Assembly: GCF_034424215.1 (NCBI RefSeq)
Contig: NZ_CP139960.1
Coordinates: 4,216,001 to 4,280,000, forward strand
DNA length: 64,000 bases
Direction of reading: 5' to 3'
Origin: Niabella yanshanensis
GTDB taxonomy: Bacteria > Bacteroidota > Bacteroidia > Chitinophagales > Chitinophagaceae
In this document: in pieces, positions 54,263-62,970 of the stretch
Numbering within the stretch: the stretch's first letter is position 1
Layout: the number at the start of each line of letters is the position of its first letter
Program-made: the position numbers and the translations under genes
Notes under the pieces: generated by a model
Told to the model about the DNA's origin: nothing
Databases searched by the model: none
The model's input: only the letters and a program-made list of their open reading frames with translations

Positions 54263-55851
54263 TGAAAAATTTTGCAGCACTGATACAATCCCTGGAGATC
54301 AGCAACAAAACCAATGATAAGATTGATGCGATTGTTGACTACCTGAAAATAGCTCCCGATAATGATAAGCTATGGCTAATTGCTTTATTTACAGCCAGGC
54401 GACCCAAGCGTCCCGTAAAGTCAACATTGATTCGCGAGTGGGCGCTGGAAATTTCAGGATTGCCGGAATGGCTGTTCCTGGAATGTTACAGCAATGTGGG
54501 CGACCTGGGAGAAACCATTAGTTTGATATTGCCCCAACCACAAAGCCGCATTGACAAAACGATTTCGCAATGGATGCGCGAGCTGTTGGAACTGGGTACA
54601 AAAACAGATGAAGAAAAGAAAGCTTATGTTTTGGAAGCTTGGAATGGACTGGACTATAACCAGCGGTTTATTTTTAATAAGCTGATCGGAGGTGGTTTCA
54701 GGATCGGGGTATCTTATAAACTTTTGGTTAATGCACTTTCGAAGTTTAGTGGCACCGATGAAAGTACCATGATGCATAGTATTATGGGCAAATGGGATCC
54801 GCTGGAAACGGAGTTTGAGGACTTGATCGGTGGCGTGCATGTTAACGCAGACAATTCAAAGCCTTACCCTTTTTGCCTCGCTTATCCCATTGATAAGCCG
54901 GTGGAAGAATTGGGCAACCCTGAAGACTGGCAGGCCGAATGGAAATGGGATGGCATTCGCGGCCAGATCATCAAACGGAATAACGAATTTTTTGTATGGA
55001 GCCGGGGAGAGGAGTTAGTAACAGAACAGTTTCCTGAATTACAGTTGCTGGCTCCCCATTTACCGGATGGCACTGTAATAGATGGTGAGATATTGGCGGT
55101 AAAGGACGGGCAGGTACTTAATTTTAACCAACTGCAAAAAAGATTGAACCGTAAGACCATCTCTAAAAAATTGCTGGAGGACATACCGGCAGGATTTTAT
55201 GCCTATGATCTTTTAGAACACGTGGGAGAAGACATTCGTGAAAAAGTATTTGCTGAGCGCAGGCAGTTACTGGAAGAAGTAATGGAAAAAATACCTTTTG
55301 GATATGTATTATTGTCCCCGGTGGTGAGTTTTGATCAATGGGGGCAGCTGGCCGCTATACGTGAGGAAGCCAGGGATGTGAATAGTGAAGGTATTATGCT
55401 AAAGGCCAGAAACTCGATATACCATTCAGGTCGTAAAAAGGGCGATTGGTGGAAATGGAAGATCAATCCCCTGTCGATAGATGCCGTATTGATCTATGGA
55501 CAGAAAGGTAGTGGCCGCCGCAGCGCTTTCTATACGGATTATACATTTGCGATCAGGTCGGGTGATCAGCTGGTTACAATTGCTAAAGCATACTCCGGTC
55601 TTACGGATAAGGAAATTAAAGAGGTAGATAAGTTTATAAAAGCGAATTCTCTGGAAAAATTTGGCCCGGTACGAACGGTAAAGCCAGAACTGGTTTTTGA
55701 AATAGGATTTGAAGGCATTGCTGAAAGTAATCGCCACAAGTCGGGTGTGGCCCTTCGATTTCCCCGTATTCTTAGGTGGCGTAAAGACAAAAAAGTGGAT
55801 GAGATCAATACGATTGATGATCTGAAAGAAATGTTGACGAAATATGGTTAG
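54262..55851 (+). CDS. ATP-dependent DNA ligase of the repair cassette
   Basis: A 529-residue ATP-dependent ligase. Seen: an N-terminal helical DNA-binding domain, the adenylation domain with the nucleotide-binding lysine in EWKWDGIRGQ (Lys228), DGEILAVKDG, SEGIMLKARNSIY and WWKWK, and an OB domain from about residue 400 (YGQKGSGRRSAFYTDYTFAI). It is the second gene of the exonuclease-ligase-helicase-PdeM set. The cassette is then broken by a mobile element before the helicase, so read-through into the last two genes may be reduced. Confidence 0.95.
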   Translation: MKNFAALIQSLEISNKTNDKIDAIVDYLKIAPDNDKLWLIALFTARRPKRPVKSTLIREWALEISGLPEWLFLECYSNVGDLGETISLILPQPQSRIDKTISQWMRELLELGTKTDEEKKAYVLEAWNGLDYNQRFIFNKLIGGGFRIGVSYKLLVNALSKFSGTDESTMMHSIMGKWDPLETEFEDLIGGVHVNADNSKPYPFCLAYPIDKPVEELGNPEDWQAEWKWDGIRGQIIKRNNEFFVWSRGEELVTEQFPELQLLAPHLPDGTVIDGEILAVKDGQVLNFNQLQKRLNRKTISKKLLEDIPAGFYAYDLLEHVGEDIREKVFAERRQLLEEVMEKIPFGYVLLSPVVSFDQWGQLAAIREEARDVNSEGIMLKARNSIYHSGRKKGDWWKWKINPLSIDAVLIYGQKGSGRRSAFYTDYTFAIRSGDQLVTIAKAYSGLTDKEIKEVDKFIKANSLEKFGPVRTVKPELVFEIGFEGIAESNRHKSGVALRFPRILRWRKDKKVDEINTIDDLKEMLTKYG

Positions 55852-55992
55852 GGTGAATGTAATGCGAATTTTGAGTCTTGTTTGGATATAACCTCTCCGA
55901 TCATCTTGTCGCCGCTTCGAATGAAAAATCTTCCAATTGAATGAGGACTAGCCTTGTTTACCCAGCATAGGGTCTTTTGACAAAGAGAGACA

Positions 55993-56039
55993 AGGCCACA
56001 GGCCTGAATCATTTTGTAACAGCGGAATTTATTCCGGTG
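55993..56039. repeat. REP-like palindromes downstream of the transposase remnant
   Basis: Two close inverted repeats: AGGCC-ACA-GGCCT (55993-56005) and a 20-base palindrome CAGCGGAATTTATTCCGGTG (56020-56039, one mismatch). They are of the same kind and spacing as those on the other side of the transposase. The 238 bases between the ligase gene and the transposase hold only such repeat sequence; frames here are repeat translations. Confidence 0.7.
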
Positions 56040-56089
56040 ATAAAGCATAGCCTCCAATCCGAGTGCCATGGGCACGGTACATGCTTATC

Positions 56090-56552
56090 CTATTTTAGCT
56101 CATGAAAAATATATTGTGTATCATAGCTAATTTTAAATTTTTCAAGTAACTCAAGGTACTCCTCTCTAAATGTTTTGTGCTGATGGTGTTCTTGCTGATT
56201 TTGCACGTATCTGAATATTATGTCAACATCCCGCTGGCTATAGGAAAATACGCCATAACCTTCCTGCCACTCAAACCTTTGTTTTGTAAGCGCATGATCA
56301 TTGATATATTTTGATGACTTGGCTTTCACTATTTTCATCAGTTCTGAAATGGATACTACAGGCTTCAGCCCGAAAAAACAATGCATGTGATCTGCAACTC
56401 CGTTGACAAAAATGGTTTTTACATCCTGTTTCGTTTATTAGATTTCCTATCACAGCTTGTATGCTGGTTCGCCATTTATCGTCAAGCATAGCGCTCCGAT
56501 GTTTAACAGCGAAAACTGTCTCGAGGTAGATTTGGTAATAAGTGTTTGCCAT
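56090..56552 (-). pseudogene. REP-associated (IS200-like, Y1) transposase, frameshifted
   Basis: Two overlapping frames together make one transposase of about 152 residues. The first gives MANTYYQIYLETVFAVKHR and NLINETGCK; the second continues IFVNGVADHMHCFFGL, with the HUH motif HMH, and later FRYVQNQQEHH, which holds the catalytic Tyr. The break is a run of five bases (TTTTT at 56416-56420 on the plus strand, AAAAA in the gene) where four would restore the frame. Unless frameshifting occurs, the enzyme is inactive. It sits inside the DNA repair cassette, opposite in strand. Confidence 0.85.
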
Positions 56553-56596
56553 AGGTTTTATATTTTGGCATAAAAGTGTAGTTTTTAGAATGCTTC

Positions 56597-56682
56597 GAGC
56601 TTACGGCTCTCAACCGTAATTTTTGCTTTTTTTTCAACGGACTAAAGTCCATTGTTAAAACAATAGTTCGAGCCTTTGGCTC
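56597..56682. repeat. REP-like palindromes upstream of the transposase remnant
   Basis: Three small inverted repeats in 86 bases: GAGC-TTACG-GCTC (56597-56609), a 20-base palindrome CAACGGACTAAAGTCCATTG (56635-56654, one mismatch) and GAGCC-TTT-GGCTC (56670-56682). Palindromes of the CGGACTAAAGTCC and GAGCC/GGCTC kind typically accompany REP-associated transposases of Bacteroidota. Confidence 0.72.
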
Positions 56683-56790
56683 TGCGGATTGAAATTATAG
56701 CATTTCAAAAGGAACCCGTTGCAAAAAAATATTGATAAGTAAGAGCCCGGGTTGTAAATTCGGTAGTTTAAAAGTTCGTCAATCGCAGAT

Positions 56791-59259
56791 ATGGTGAAGC
56801 GCATTCAATCCACCCCCGGCTACCAGATCGTTGAAGACTGGTTTACATCTTTAGAGAACCGGCCATTCAGTTTCCAGCAGGAAAGCTGGCAGCGCTTTCA
56901 CGAGGGTAAATCCGGACTTGTGATCGCCCCAACCGGTTTTGGTAAAACTTTTTCTGTTTTCTTTTCAGTAGTGATACACTATCTCAATCATCCCAAAGAA
57001 TATGGCGATGGGCTGAAGCTGATATGGATCACACCTTTGCGTTCGCTGGCAAAAGACCTGGGCAGGGCAATGTCAGAAGCTTTAGGACAACTGGGGCTGG
57101 ATTGGGAGGTAGGCGTAAGAAACGGTGATACCTCAACAGCCGAAAGGCAGAGGCAGGTAAAGCGAATGCCCGATGTATTGATTATTACGCCGGAAAGTCT
57201 TCATTTACTATTCGCTCAAAAAGACAATACCCGTTACTTCAAATACCTGAAATGTATCGCGGTAGATGAATGGCACGAATTGCTGGGCAGTAAACGGGGG
57301 GTGTTAACCGAGCTGGCGATATCGAGGTTGAAGCATATTGTACCTGAACTTCGTATCTGGGGCATCAGTGCTACTATCGGCAACATAGAGGAAGCCCTGC
57401 AAGTGCTGATCCCATATGACGATACACCTAAAACCATTGTTAGGTCAAAAGAAAAAAAGAAGACGGAGATTATATCTATCATTCCTGACGAAATAGAAGT
57501 GCTGCCCTGGGCCGGGCACCTGGGTACCAAGATGGCTGCGCAACTCATCCCTATTATCAATGAAAGCCGTACCACGCTGATCTTTACCAATACCCGCGGG
57601 CAAAGCGAGTTGTGGTACCAGGTTATGCTTTCTGTAGCACCCGATCTGGCCGGCCAGCTGGCCATTCATCATGGTTCTATTGATATGGAATTGCGCAACT
57701 GGATTGAAGATATGCTGCATACTGCACAACTGAAAGCAGTGATCTGTACGTCTTCCCTCGACCTGGGCGTTGACTTTAAGCCGGTGGATACGGTGATACA
57801 GATTGGATCTCCCAAAGGGGTGGCCCGCTTTTTACAGCGTGCAGGACGCAGTGGACACTCACCTTTTGAAACATCGAAAATATATTTCCTACCCACCCAC
57901 TCACTGGAGTTGGTGGAAGCGGCAGCTTTGAAAGAAGCGGCTTTAAAAGGTGTGATTGAAAGCCGGCAGCCGTTGGTGCAAACATTCGATGTATTGGTGC
58001 AATACCTGGTAACGCTGGCTGTTGGAGAAGGTTTCTTAGAAGAGCATGTATATCAGCAGGTGAAGCAAACCTTTGCTTTTAGTTATATGGAAAGGGAGGA
58101 ATGGTTATGGGCATTGCGTTTTATTACGCAGGGCGGAGATGTATTAACGGCATATGAAGACTTTCAAAAAGTAATTATAGAAGACGGTATTTATAAAGTA
58201 AAGAACCGGCGCATAGCCATGATGCACCGCATGAACCTGGGCGTTATTGTGAGCGATCCGATGCTGAAGGTCAAGTTTCTAAGTGGAGGCTATATCGGGA
58301 TGGTGGAGGAGTACTTTGTGTCGAAGCTCAATCCGGGCGATAAATTCGGGCTGGCGGGTAAAATACTGGAATTCACGATGATCAAAGACATGACGGTGCT
58401 GGTGAAAAAGAGCACTGCTAAACGTGCGATCACACCGAGCTGGCTGGGAGGCAGGCTGCCACTGAGTTCTAACCTGAGTGCTTTTTTACGCCATAAATTC
58501 AGCGAGGCATTACACCCCGGCGCCAAAGAATTAGAGCTTCGAAAACTACACCCTCTTTTTGTACAGCAAGAGGCTCACTCTCATATTCCAAAAGAAAGTG
58601 AGTTTTTGATAGAGCTGATCCAGACACGCGACGGTCATCATCTGTTCATGTATCCTTTTGAAGGGAGATTGGTGCATGAAGTGATGAGTGCCTTGGTAGC
58701 CTATCGCATCAGCCGCATTCAGCCCATCAGCTTTTCTATGGCCATGAATGATTATGGCTTTGAACTGCTAAGTGATCAGCCCATCCCGATGGATAAGATT
58801 GATATGAATCAGGTTCTGTCTGCTGAGCATCTTACCGAAGACATTGCCCGTAGTATTAATGCCGCTGAAATGGCAGGACGTAAATTCAGGGATATTGCAG
58901 TTATTGCCGGGCTGGTGATGAAAAACTACGCCGGGAAATATAAGACAGATAAAAACCTTCAATCTTCCTCCGGCCTTATTTTCAGGATATTTGAACAGTA
59001 TGATGCTCAGAACCTTTTAATGCGACAGGCTTTTGAAGAGGTTTTTTACCAACAGCTGGAAGAACCCCGTTTAGCAGCAGCCCTGCAACGCATTCAACAA
59101 AGTAAGATCATTATTGTTAATGCTAAAGCCTTCACGCCCCTGAGCTTTCCGATAAAAGTAGATAGCTTGCGGCAGGATTTAAGTAGTGAAGAGCTGGACG
59201 CCAAAGTAAAGAAGATGCAGGATGAAGTGCTGCGGAAGGTGGATGGGAGAGGGGAATAG
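56791..59259 (+). CDS. Ligase-associated DEAD/DEAH-box helicase (Lhr-like)
   Basis: An 822-residue superfamily-2 helicase of the TIGR04121 group. Seen: Walker A IAPTGFGKT at residues 45-53, motif Ia WITPLRSLAKDL, the DExH box VDEWHELLGSKRG, motif III ISATIGN, and motifs IV-VI (TLIFTNTRGQSE, TSSLDLGVDF, RFLQRAGRSGHSP), followed by a long C-terminal Lhr-type region. It would unwind or remodel DNA in a repair pathway with the nearby ligase, exonuclease and PdeM. It is separated from the ligase by about 940 bases of mobile-element sequence. Confidence 0.95.
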   Translation: MVKRIQSTPGYQIVEDWFTSLENRPFSFQQESWQRFHEGKSGLVIAPTGFGKTFSVFFSVVIHYLNHPKEYGDGLKLIWITPLRSLAKDLGRAMSEALGQLGLDWEVGVRNGDTSTAERQRQVKRMPDVLIITPESLHLLFAQKDNTRYFKYLKCIAVDEWHELLGSKRGVLTELAISRLKHIVPELRIWGISATIGNIEEALQVLIPYDDTPKTIVRSKEKKKTEIISIIPDEIEVLPWAGHLGTKMAAQLIPIINESRTTLIFTNTRGQSELWYQVMLSVAPDLAGQLAIHHGSIDMELRNWIEDMLHTAQLKAVICTSSLDLGVDFKPVDTVIQIGSPKGVARFLQRAGRSGHSPFETSKIYFLPTHSLELVEAAALKEAALKGVIESRQPLVQTFDVLVQYLVTLAVGEGFLEEHVYQQVKQTFAFSYMEREEWLWALRFITQGGDVLTAYEDFQKVIIEDGIYKVKNRRIAMMHRMNLGVIVSDPMLKVKFLSGGYIGMVEEYFVSKLNPGDKFGLAGKILEFTMIKDMTVLVKKSTAKRAITPSWLGGRLPLSSNLSAFLRHKFSEALHPGAKELELRKLHPLFVQQEAHSHIPKESEFLIELIQTRDGHHLFMYPFEGRLVHEVMSALVAYRISRIQPISFSMAMNDYGFELLSDQPIPMDKIDMNQVLSAEHLTEDIARSINAAEMAGRKFRDIAVIAGLVMKNYAGKYKTDKNLQSSSGLIFRIFEQYDAQNLLMRQAFEEVFYQQLEEPRLAAALQRIQQSKIIIVNAKAFTPLSFPIKVDSLRQDLSSEELDAKVKKMQDEVLRKVDGRGE

Positions 59260-59329
59260 TGAATGGGAAATGTGAGTCGCAAATATTTAAAATAGATTAT
59301 AAAATAGTGCTGGTTAGTTGTTGATATAA

Positions 59330-59965
59330 ATGGAAATTGTTGTTCAAAATGAAATATTGATATTGTCTGCTTTACGGGCTATATACTGGCCGCGTAAAAA
59401 AGCGCTGATCCTGTCAGATATGCATCTGGGCAAGACCGGCTATTTCCGTTCAAAAGGTATTCCCATTCCTTCTACGGTGCTGGCTAATGATCTGCAGAGA
59501 CTGTCGTTGCTGATCGACACCTATAGTCCGGAAACTATAGTTGTCGCGGGCGATATGTTTCACCATGATTATAATGCAGATATTGATTATTTTCATACCT
59601 GGAGACAGTTGTATAATAGCATAGCTTTTATTTTGGTGCCTGGTAATCATGATAAGCTGCTGAATATAGATTACCAGGCATTGAGCATCCAACTGACAGA
59701 GAAGAAGCATTGGCTGGAGCCTTTTACCATTATACATGAGCCGGTTGAACGCTCCGAAACCTTTATGATTAGCGGCCACATACATCCCGGCTATACCATG
59801 GCTGGTCGCGCCCGCCAAACTTTACGGCTTCCTTGTTTTATTATAGGCCAACGGCAAATAATTCTACCTGCTTTTAGTCTTTTTACCGGATTATATACGG
59901 GGCACCAGACCATCGATACGAATAGCTACTATTTGATTGGAAATGATACGATATTCAAAGTATAG
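59330..59965 (+). CDS. pdeM: Ligase-associated DNA damage response endonuclease PdeM
   Basis: A 211-residue calcineurin-like metallophosphoesterase, fourth member of the ligase-associated cassette. Seen: the metal-binding motifs SDMHLGK (Asp30, His32), AGDMFHHD, PGNHD and GHIHPGY in the right order. Family size is normal. It lies 70 bases after the helicase on the same strand. The likely role is a phosphodiesterase or endonuclease step in repair, as named for the family (TIGR04123). Confidence 0.94.
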   Translation: MEIVVQNEILILSALRAIYWPRKKALILSDMHLGKTGYFRSKGIPIPSTVLANDLQRLSLLIDTYSPETIVVAGDMFHHDYNADIDYFHTWRQLYNSIAFILVPGNHDKLLNIDYQALSIQLTEKKHWLEPFTIIHEPVERSETFMISGHIHPGYTMAGRARQTLRLPCFIIGQRQIILPAFSLFTGLYTGHQTIDTNSYYLIGNDTIFKV

Positions 59966-60013
59966 CTTTCGTTTCGGCATGATTTTTTAAGCCATTGCTT
60001 AAACGATAAGTAT

Positions 60014-60181
60014 ATGTCGAAAACAACAAAAAAGTCTACGGATCCTATTGATTCTCCAAAAGAAGTTAAAGAAAGTAAAGATCCAAAAATCGACCAGGAC
60101 GTTCCGGGCTTTCCCAGTCATCCTTCCAGTAAAGAGGATTTAAAAAAGAAAGATCCGGCTAATAAAACGAATAAAAAATAA
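60014..60181 (+). CDS. Lys-rich small hydrophilic protein, 55 residues
   Basis: A short gene beginning MSKTTKKSTDPID, with a central KIDQDVPGFPSHPSS and a Lys-rich end KTNKK. It is all polar and predicted disordered. The DQD(V/F)PG(F/Y)P motif recurs in small proteins of Bacteroidota, which argues for a real gene; the function is unknown. It lies 48 bases after pdeM on the same strand. Confidence 0.65.
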   Translation: MSKTTKKSTDPIDSPKEVKESKDPKIDQDVPGFPSHPSSKEDLKKKDPANKTNKK

Positions 60182-60267
60182 CGCAAATGTAATTGGGATG
60201 GAAGTGGGCAAATCTTTAATTTCGTGGCCAATATTTAAATCTTAAATCCTAAAAAGCATTTTTACTT

Positions 60268-61068
60268 ATGAAAAGAATAGGGCTTTCTTTAATGGCCATC
60301 TCTATGTTGGTGGGTGCCGCTAACGCACAGTTAAAAGTTAACACAAAGGCTATCGGGGCGGTTGGGAAAGGTGTAAAAGCAGCTGCGTACAGTGATGCAG
60401 ATGCAGCGCGTGATGCGGCTGCCGGCGTGAAATGGATGGATGAGCACAATCCTGTAGCGGATGCGAATGATCCGTATACAGTTCGTTTAAACAAAATTTT
60501 CGGTAAGCACAAATCTGAAGACGGGTTAAATCTAAACTACAAAGTTTACAAGGTGGTTGATATTAATGCTTTTGCATGTGCAGATGGTAGTGTCAGGGTT
60601 TTTTCGTCTTTAATGGACATCATGAGCGATGATGAGTTGCTGGCTGTAATTGGGCATGAAATCGGCCATGTTAGAAACCATGACTCTAAAGATGCGATGA
60701 AAGCTGCTTTAACAAGGTCAGCGGTTGCTGATGCTGCCGGTTCTCAATCGGGTGTGGCAGCTTCTCTGACGGATAGCCAGCTGGGCGCCTTAGCCGAAGC
60801 AATGATGGACAGTAAACATAGCCGTAAACAGGAAACTGATGCCGATACTTACAGCTACGATTTTATGAAAAAGCATGGTTATAATGTAATGGGCGCTTAT
60901 AACGCATTTATGACTTTGGCCAGTTTGAGTGAGGGTGGTGCACAGGCATCTAAATTTCAAAAAATGATGAACTCTCACCCGGATAGTAAGCAACGCGCCG
61001 AAGAGGTGAAAAAAAGAGCCCAAAAAGACGGGCTTTGGAAAGAGGCTGATATCAAGAAAATAAAATAA
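60268..61068 (+). CDS. M48-family metalloprotease, exported
   Basis: A 266-residue periplasmic zinc protease. Seen: signal peptide at residues 1-20 (ending ANAQ), the site GHEIGHVRNHD with His130, Glu131 and His134, and the third ligand Glu189 in SRKQETDADTYSYDF. The C-terminus has MMNSHPDSKQRAEEV, as in other M48 (BepA/YcaL-like) proteins. It has no membrane segment after the signal peptide. A role in envelope protein quality control is likely from the family. A strong terminator follows. Confidence 0.93.
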   Translation: MKRIGLSLMAISMLVGAANAQLKVNTKAIGAVGKGVKAAAYSDADAARDAAAGVKWMDEHNPVADANDPYTVRLNKIFGKHKSEDGLNLNYKVYKVVDINAFACADGSVRVFSSLMDIMSDDELLAVIGHEIGHVRNHDSKDAMKAALTRSAVADAAGSQSGVAASLTDSQLGALAEAMMDSKHSRKQETDADTYSYDFMKKHGYNVMGAYNAFMTLASLSEGGAQASKFQKMMNSHPDSKQRAEEVKKRAQKDGLWKEADIKKIK

Positions 61069-61088
61069 TCGATATTGTGATGATTGGT

Positions 61089-61124
61089 AAAAAAGCCAGT
61101 GATTTAAATCGCTGGCTTTTTTTT
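61089..61124. terminator. Bidirectional intrinsic terminator
   Basis: Stem GCCAGTGATT / AATCGCTGGC with one T-G pair and a tight loop, flanked by an A run and a T run, between the convergent M48 gene and the small protein gene on the minus strand. Confidence 0.9.
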
Positions 61125-61470
61125 ATGCGAATAACTCCTGGTCTTCCCTGTCTTCAGTTGGAATTTTTTTGATGAAATCGTCAAATTCCGGTCCCTCATG
61201 GTCGCTGTAGGCGCCGTATGCATCCAGTATGTAGCTGATCTTTCCCTGGGTGTCTTCAACTATATAAAGCACCGAATTATCGCCCGGATCGGAGTCTCCT
61301 TCAAACCTGAATGTCTGAAACAGGAGTAAATCCTCCGGCTGATAGATCTTGCCTAATTTTTCAGAAGCCATTTGTTTGTCATGATTTAATTTGATTTCGC
61401 TTTCCACACCCTTTTGTCTTAATTTTTCCAATACCTGGCTCAAGGTGGTCATTTCAGTTGGCTGTTGCAT
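61123..61470 (-). CDS. Conserved small protein (sometimes called 'phosphoribosylpyrophosphate synthetase' in error)
   Basis: A 115-residue soluble acidic protein. Seen: LSQVLEKLRQKGVESE, a central FRFEGDSDPGDNSVLYIV and ILDAYGAYSDHEGPEF. This pattern (FRFEGxSDPxD ... DAYGxYxD) belongs to a family widespread in Bacteroidota with no known role; some database names for it are misleading because it has no PRPP synthetase domain. Its stop lies within the shared terminator. It stands alone on the minus strand. Confidence 0.82.
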   Translation of the reverse strand: MQQPTEMTTLSQVLEKLRQKGVESEIKLNHDKQMASEKLGKIYQPEDLLLFQTFRFEGDSDPGDNSVLYIVEDTQGKISYILDAYGAYSDHEGPEFDDFIKKIPTEDREDQELFA

Positions 61471-61586
61471 TTTGATTAGGTTTTAAAGAGTTATAAAGTG
61501 CTACGTTGTATGCGGTGCATAAATTAAGCCAAACTGCACCCGTTCTGCCACGCCAAAATCCTTGTATAGGAGTTCTTAATTCTGCT

Positions 61587-61594
61587 TACTTTTG
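61587..61594 (+). promoter_or_regulatory. -7 promoter element TACTTTTG of the SerB-SerA-ACT gene
   Basis: An exact TAnnTTTG match about 54 bases upstream of the ATG. A TTG lies 22 bases before it, slightly farther than the usual -33 spacing. Confidence 0.5.
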
Positions 61595-61647
61595 CGCTTC
61601 TTTTGAATACCGGTCATTTTCATACAAACTGAACTATAGCGCTCTTT

Positions 61648-62946
61648 ATGAAGCAAAAGAATTATTATATTATAGATTTCGACAGCACTTTTACACAGGT
61701 AGAGGCATTGGACGAGTTGGTTAGGATTTCTTTAAAGGATAATCCTGATAAAGAAAAAATCTTCAAAAAAATCGAAGAATATACCAACCTGGCCATGGAA
61801 GGGCAGCTTTCCTTTTCCGAAAGCCTGGCAGAAAGGGTAAAATTACTGGGCGCCAATAAAGAGCATCTAAAAAAACTGGTAACACATTTGAAAAAGAAAG
61901 TGTCTAAATCATTCTCGCGAAATGCACCTTTCTTTAAAAAACATGCAGATGATGTGCTGATCGTTTCCGGGGGGTTTAAAGAGTTTATCACCCCGGTAGT
62001 TAAAAAGTTTAATATAAAAAAGGAAAACATCTACGCTAATACCTTTTTATTCGACAGCGAGGGTACTATTATTGGCTACGATACAGCTAATCCTTTAAGC
62101 CAGGAAGGAGGGAAGGTAAAGCTGATGAAGGAATTGAAACTGGAAGGAAATCTTTATGGTATTGGCGACGGCTATTCAGACTTTCAATTGAAAGAAAGCG
62201 GGCATGTTAAAAAGTTCTTTGCTTACACCGAGAACATTTCCCGTAACAGTGTTACTTCAAAGGCCGATTACATCACACCCAGCTTCGATGAGTTTTTATA
62301 CCTCAATAAATTACCCGGCTCTATCTCTTATCCTAAGAACAGGATCATTGCCATTGTAGCAGGCAGTGTTCCGGAGGAAAGCGTTGAGCTGCTCAGGCAG
62401 GAAGGGTTTACCGTGGTAGCAGAACAGGAGGCAGATGAAAAAACGATTCAGAAAGCAGGGATTCTGCTGGTAGCTGACAAAATTATATTAGACAGCAAGC
62501 AAATCAAAAAAGCCACACGTCTTAAAGTGATCGGCTATTTTGGTCATGCACAAACGGAATTGCCGGTATCGTTTTGCACCGAAAAGGGTATTGTTATTTT
62601 TGATGCATCTAAAACATCTGCAAAGGGAGCCAATGCTATTTCCCAAAGAATCATAGATTTTATCAACAGGGGATCTGTTCAGCATAGTATTAATTTTCCT
62701 TCTCTTCAACTGACTGCGGTAACAAAAACGCATCGCATTATTCACATTCATAAGAATGTACCGGGTGTTATGGCGCATATCAATACAGTACTCGCCGAGC
62801 ATGCTATTAATATTGATGCGCAATATTTAATGACGAACCCAACCATCGGGTATGTCATCATTGACATCAATAAAGAATACGATAAGCAGCTGCTGAAAGA
62901 GCTGAAAGCCATTGAGCATACGATCCAGTTCAGGGTATTGTATTAA
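61648..62946 (+). CDS. HAD-IB phosphatase (SerB-like) fused to a SerA remnant and ACT domain
   Basis: A 432-residue protein with three parts. Residues 1-220: SerB-like HAD phosphatase with IIDFDSTFTQVEALDEL (nucleophile Asp10, Asp12), VSGGF and GIGDGYSD. Residues 231-352: both halves of the substrate-binding domain of phosphoglycerate dehydrogenase (NRIIAIVAGSVPEESVELL; then ANAISQRIIDFINRGSVQHS and INFPSLQL). Residues 363-432: an ACT domain like that of SerA (HIHKNVPGVMAHINTVLAEH). The NAD-binding Rossmann domain that should lie between the two halves, near residue 325, is absent. The phosphatase could act on phosphoserine; the SerA part cannot be a dehydrogenase and may sense serine. Serine biosynthesis is inferred. 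Confidence 0.88.
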   Translation: MKQKNYYIIDFDSTFTQVEALDELVRISLKDNPDKEKIFKKIEEYTNLAMEGQLSFSESLAERVKLLGANKEHLKKLVTHLKKKVSKSFSRNAPFFKKHADDVLIVSGGFKEFITPVVKKFNIKKENIYANTFLFDSEGTIIGYDTANPLSQEGGKVKLMKELKLEGNLYGIGDGYSDFQLKESGHVKKFFAYTENISRNSVTSKADYITPSFDEFLYLNKLPGSISYPKNRIIAIVAGSVPEESVELLRQEGFTVVAEQEADEKTIQKAGILLVADKIILDSKQIKKATRLKVIGYFGHAQTELPVSFCTEKGIVIFDASKTSAKGANAISQRIIDFINRGSVQHSINFPSLQLTAVTKTHRIIHIHKNVPGVMAHINTVLAEHAINIDAQYLMTNPTIGYVIIDINKEYDKQLLKELKAIEHTIQFRVLY

Positions 62947-62970
62947 TAGCCCGTACATCTCCGCTGCAGT

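Noticed and set aside
55848-56075. 75-codon minus-strand frame next to the transposase remnant
   Set aside because: It is a translation of REP-like repeat sequence, a known source of false gene calls.
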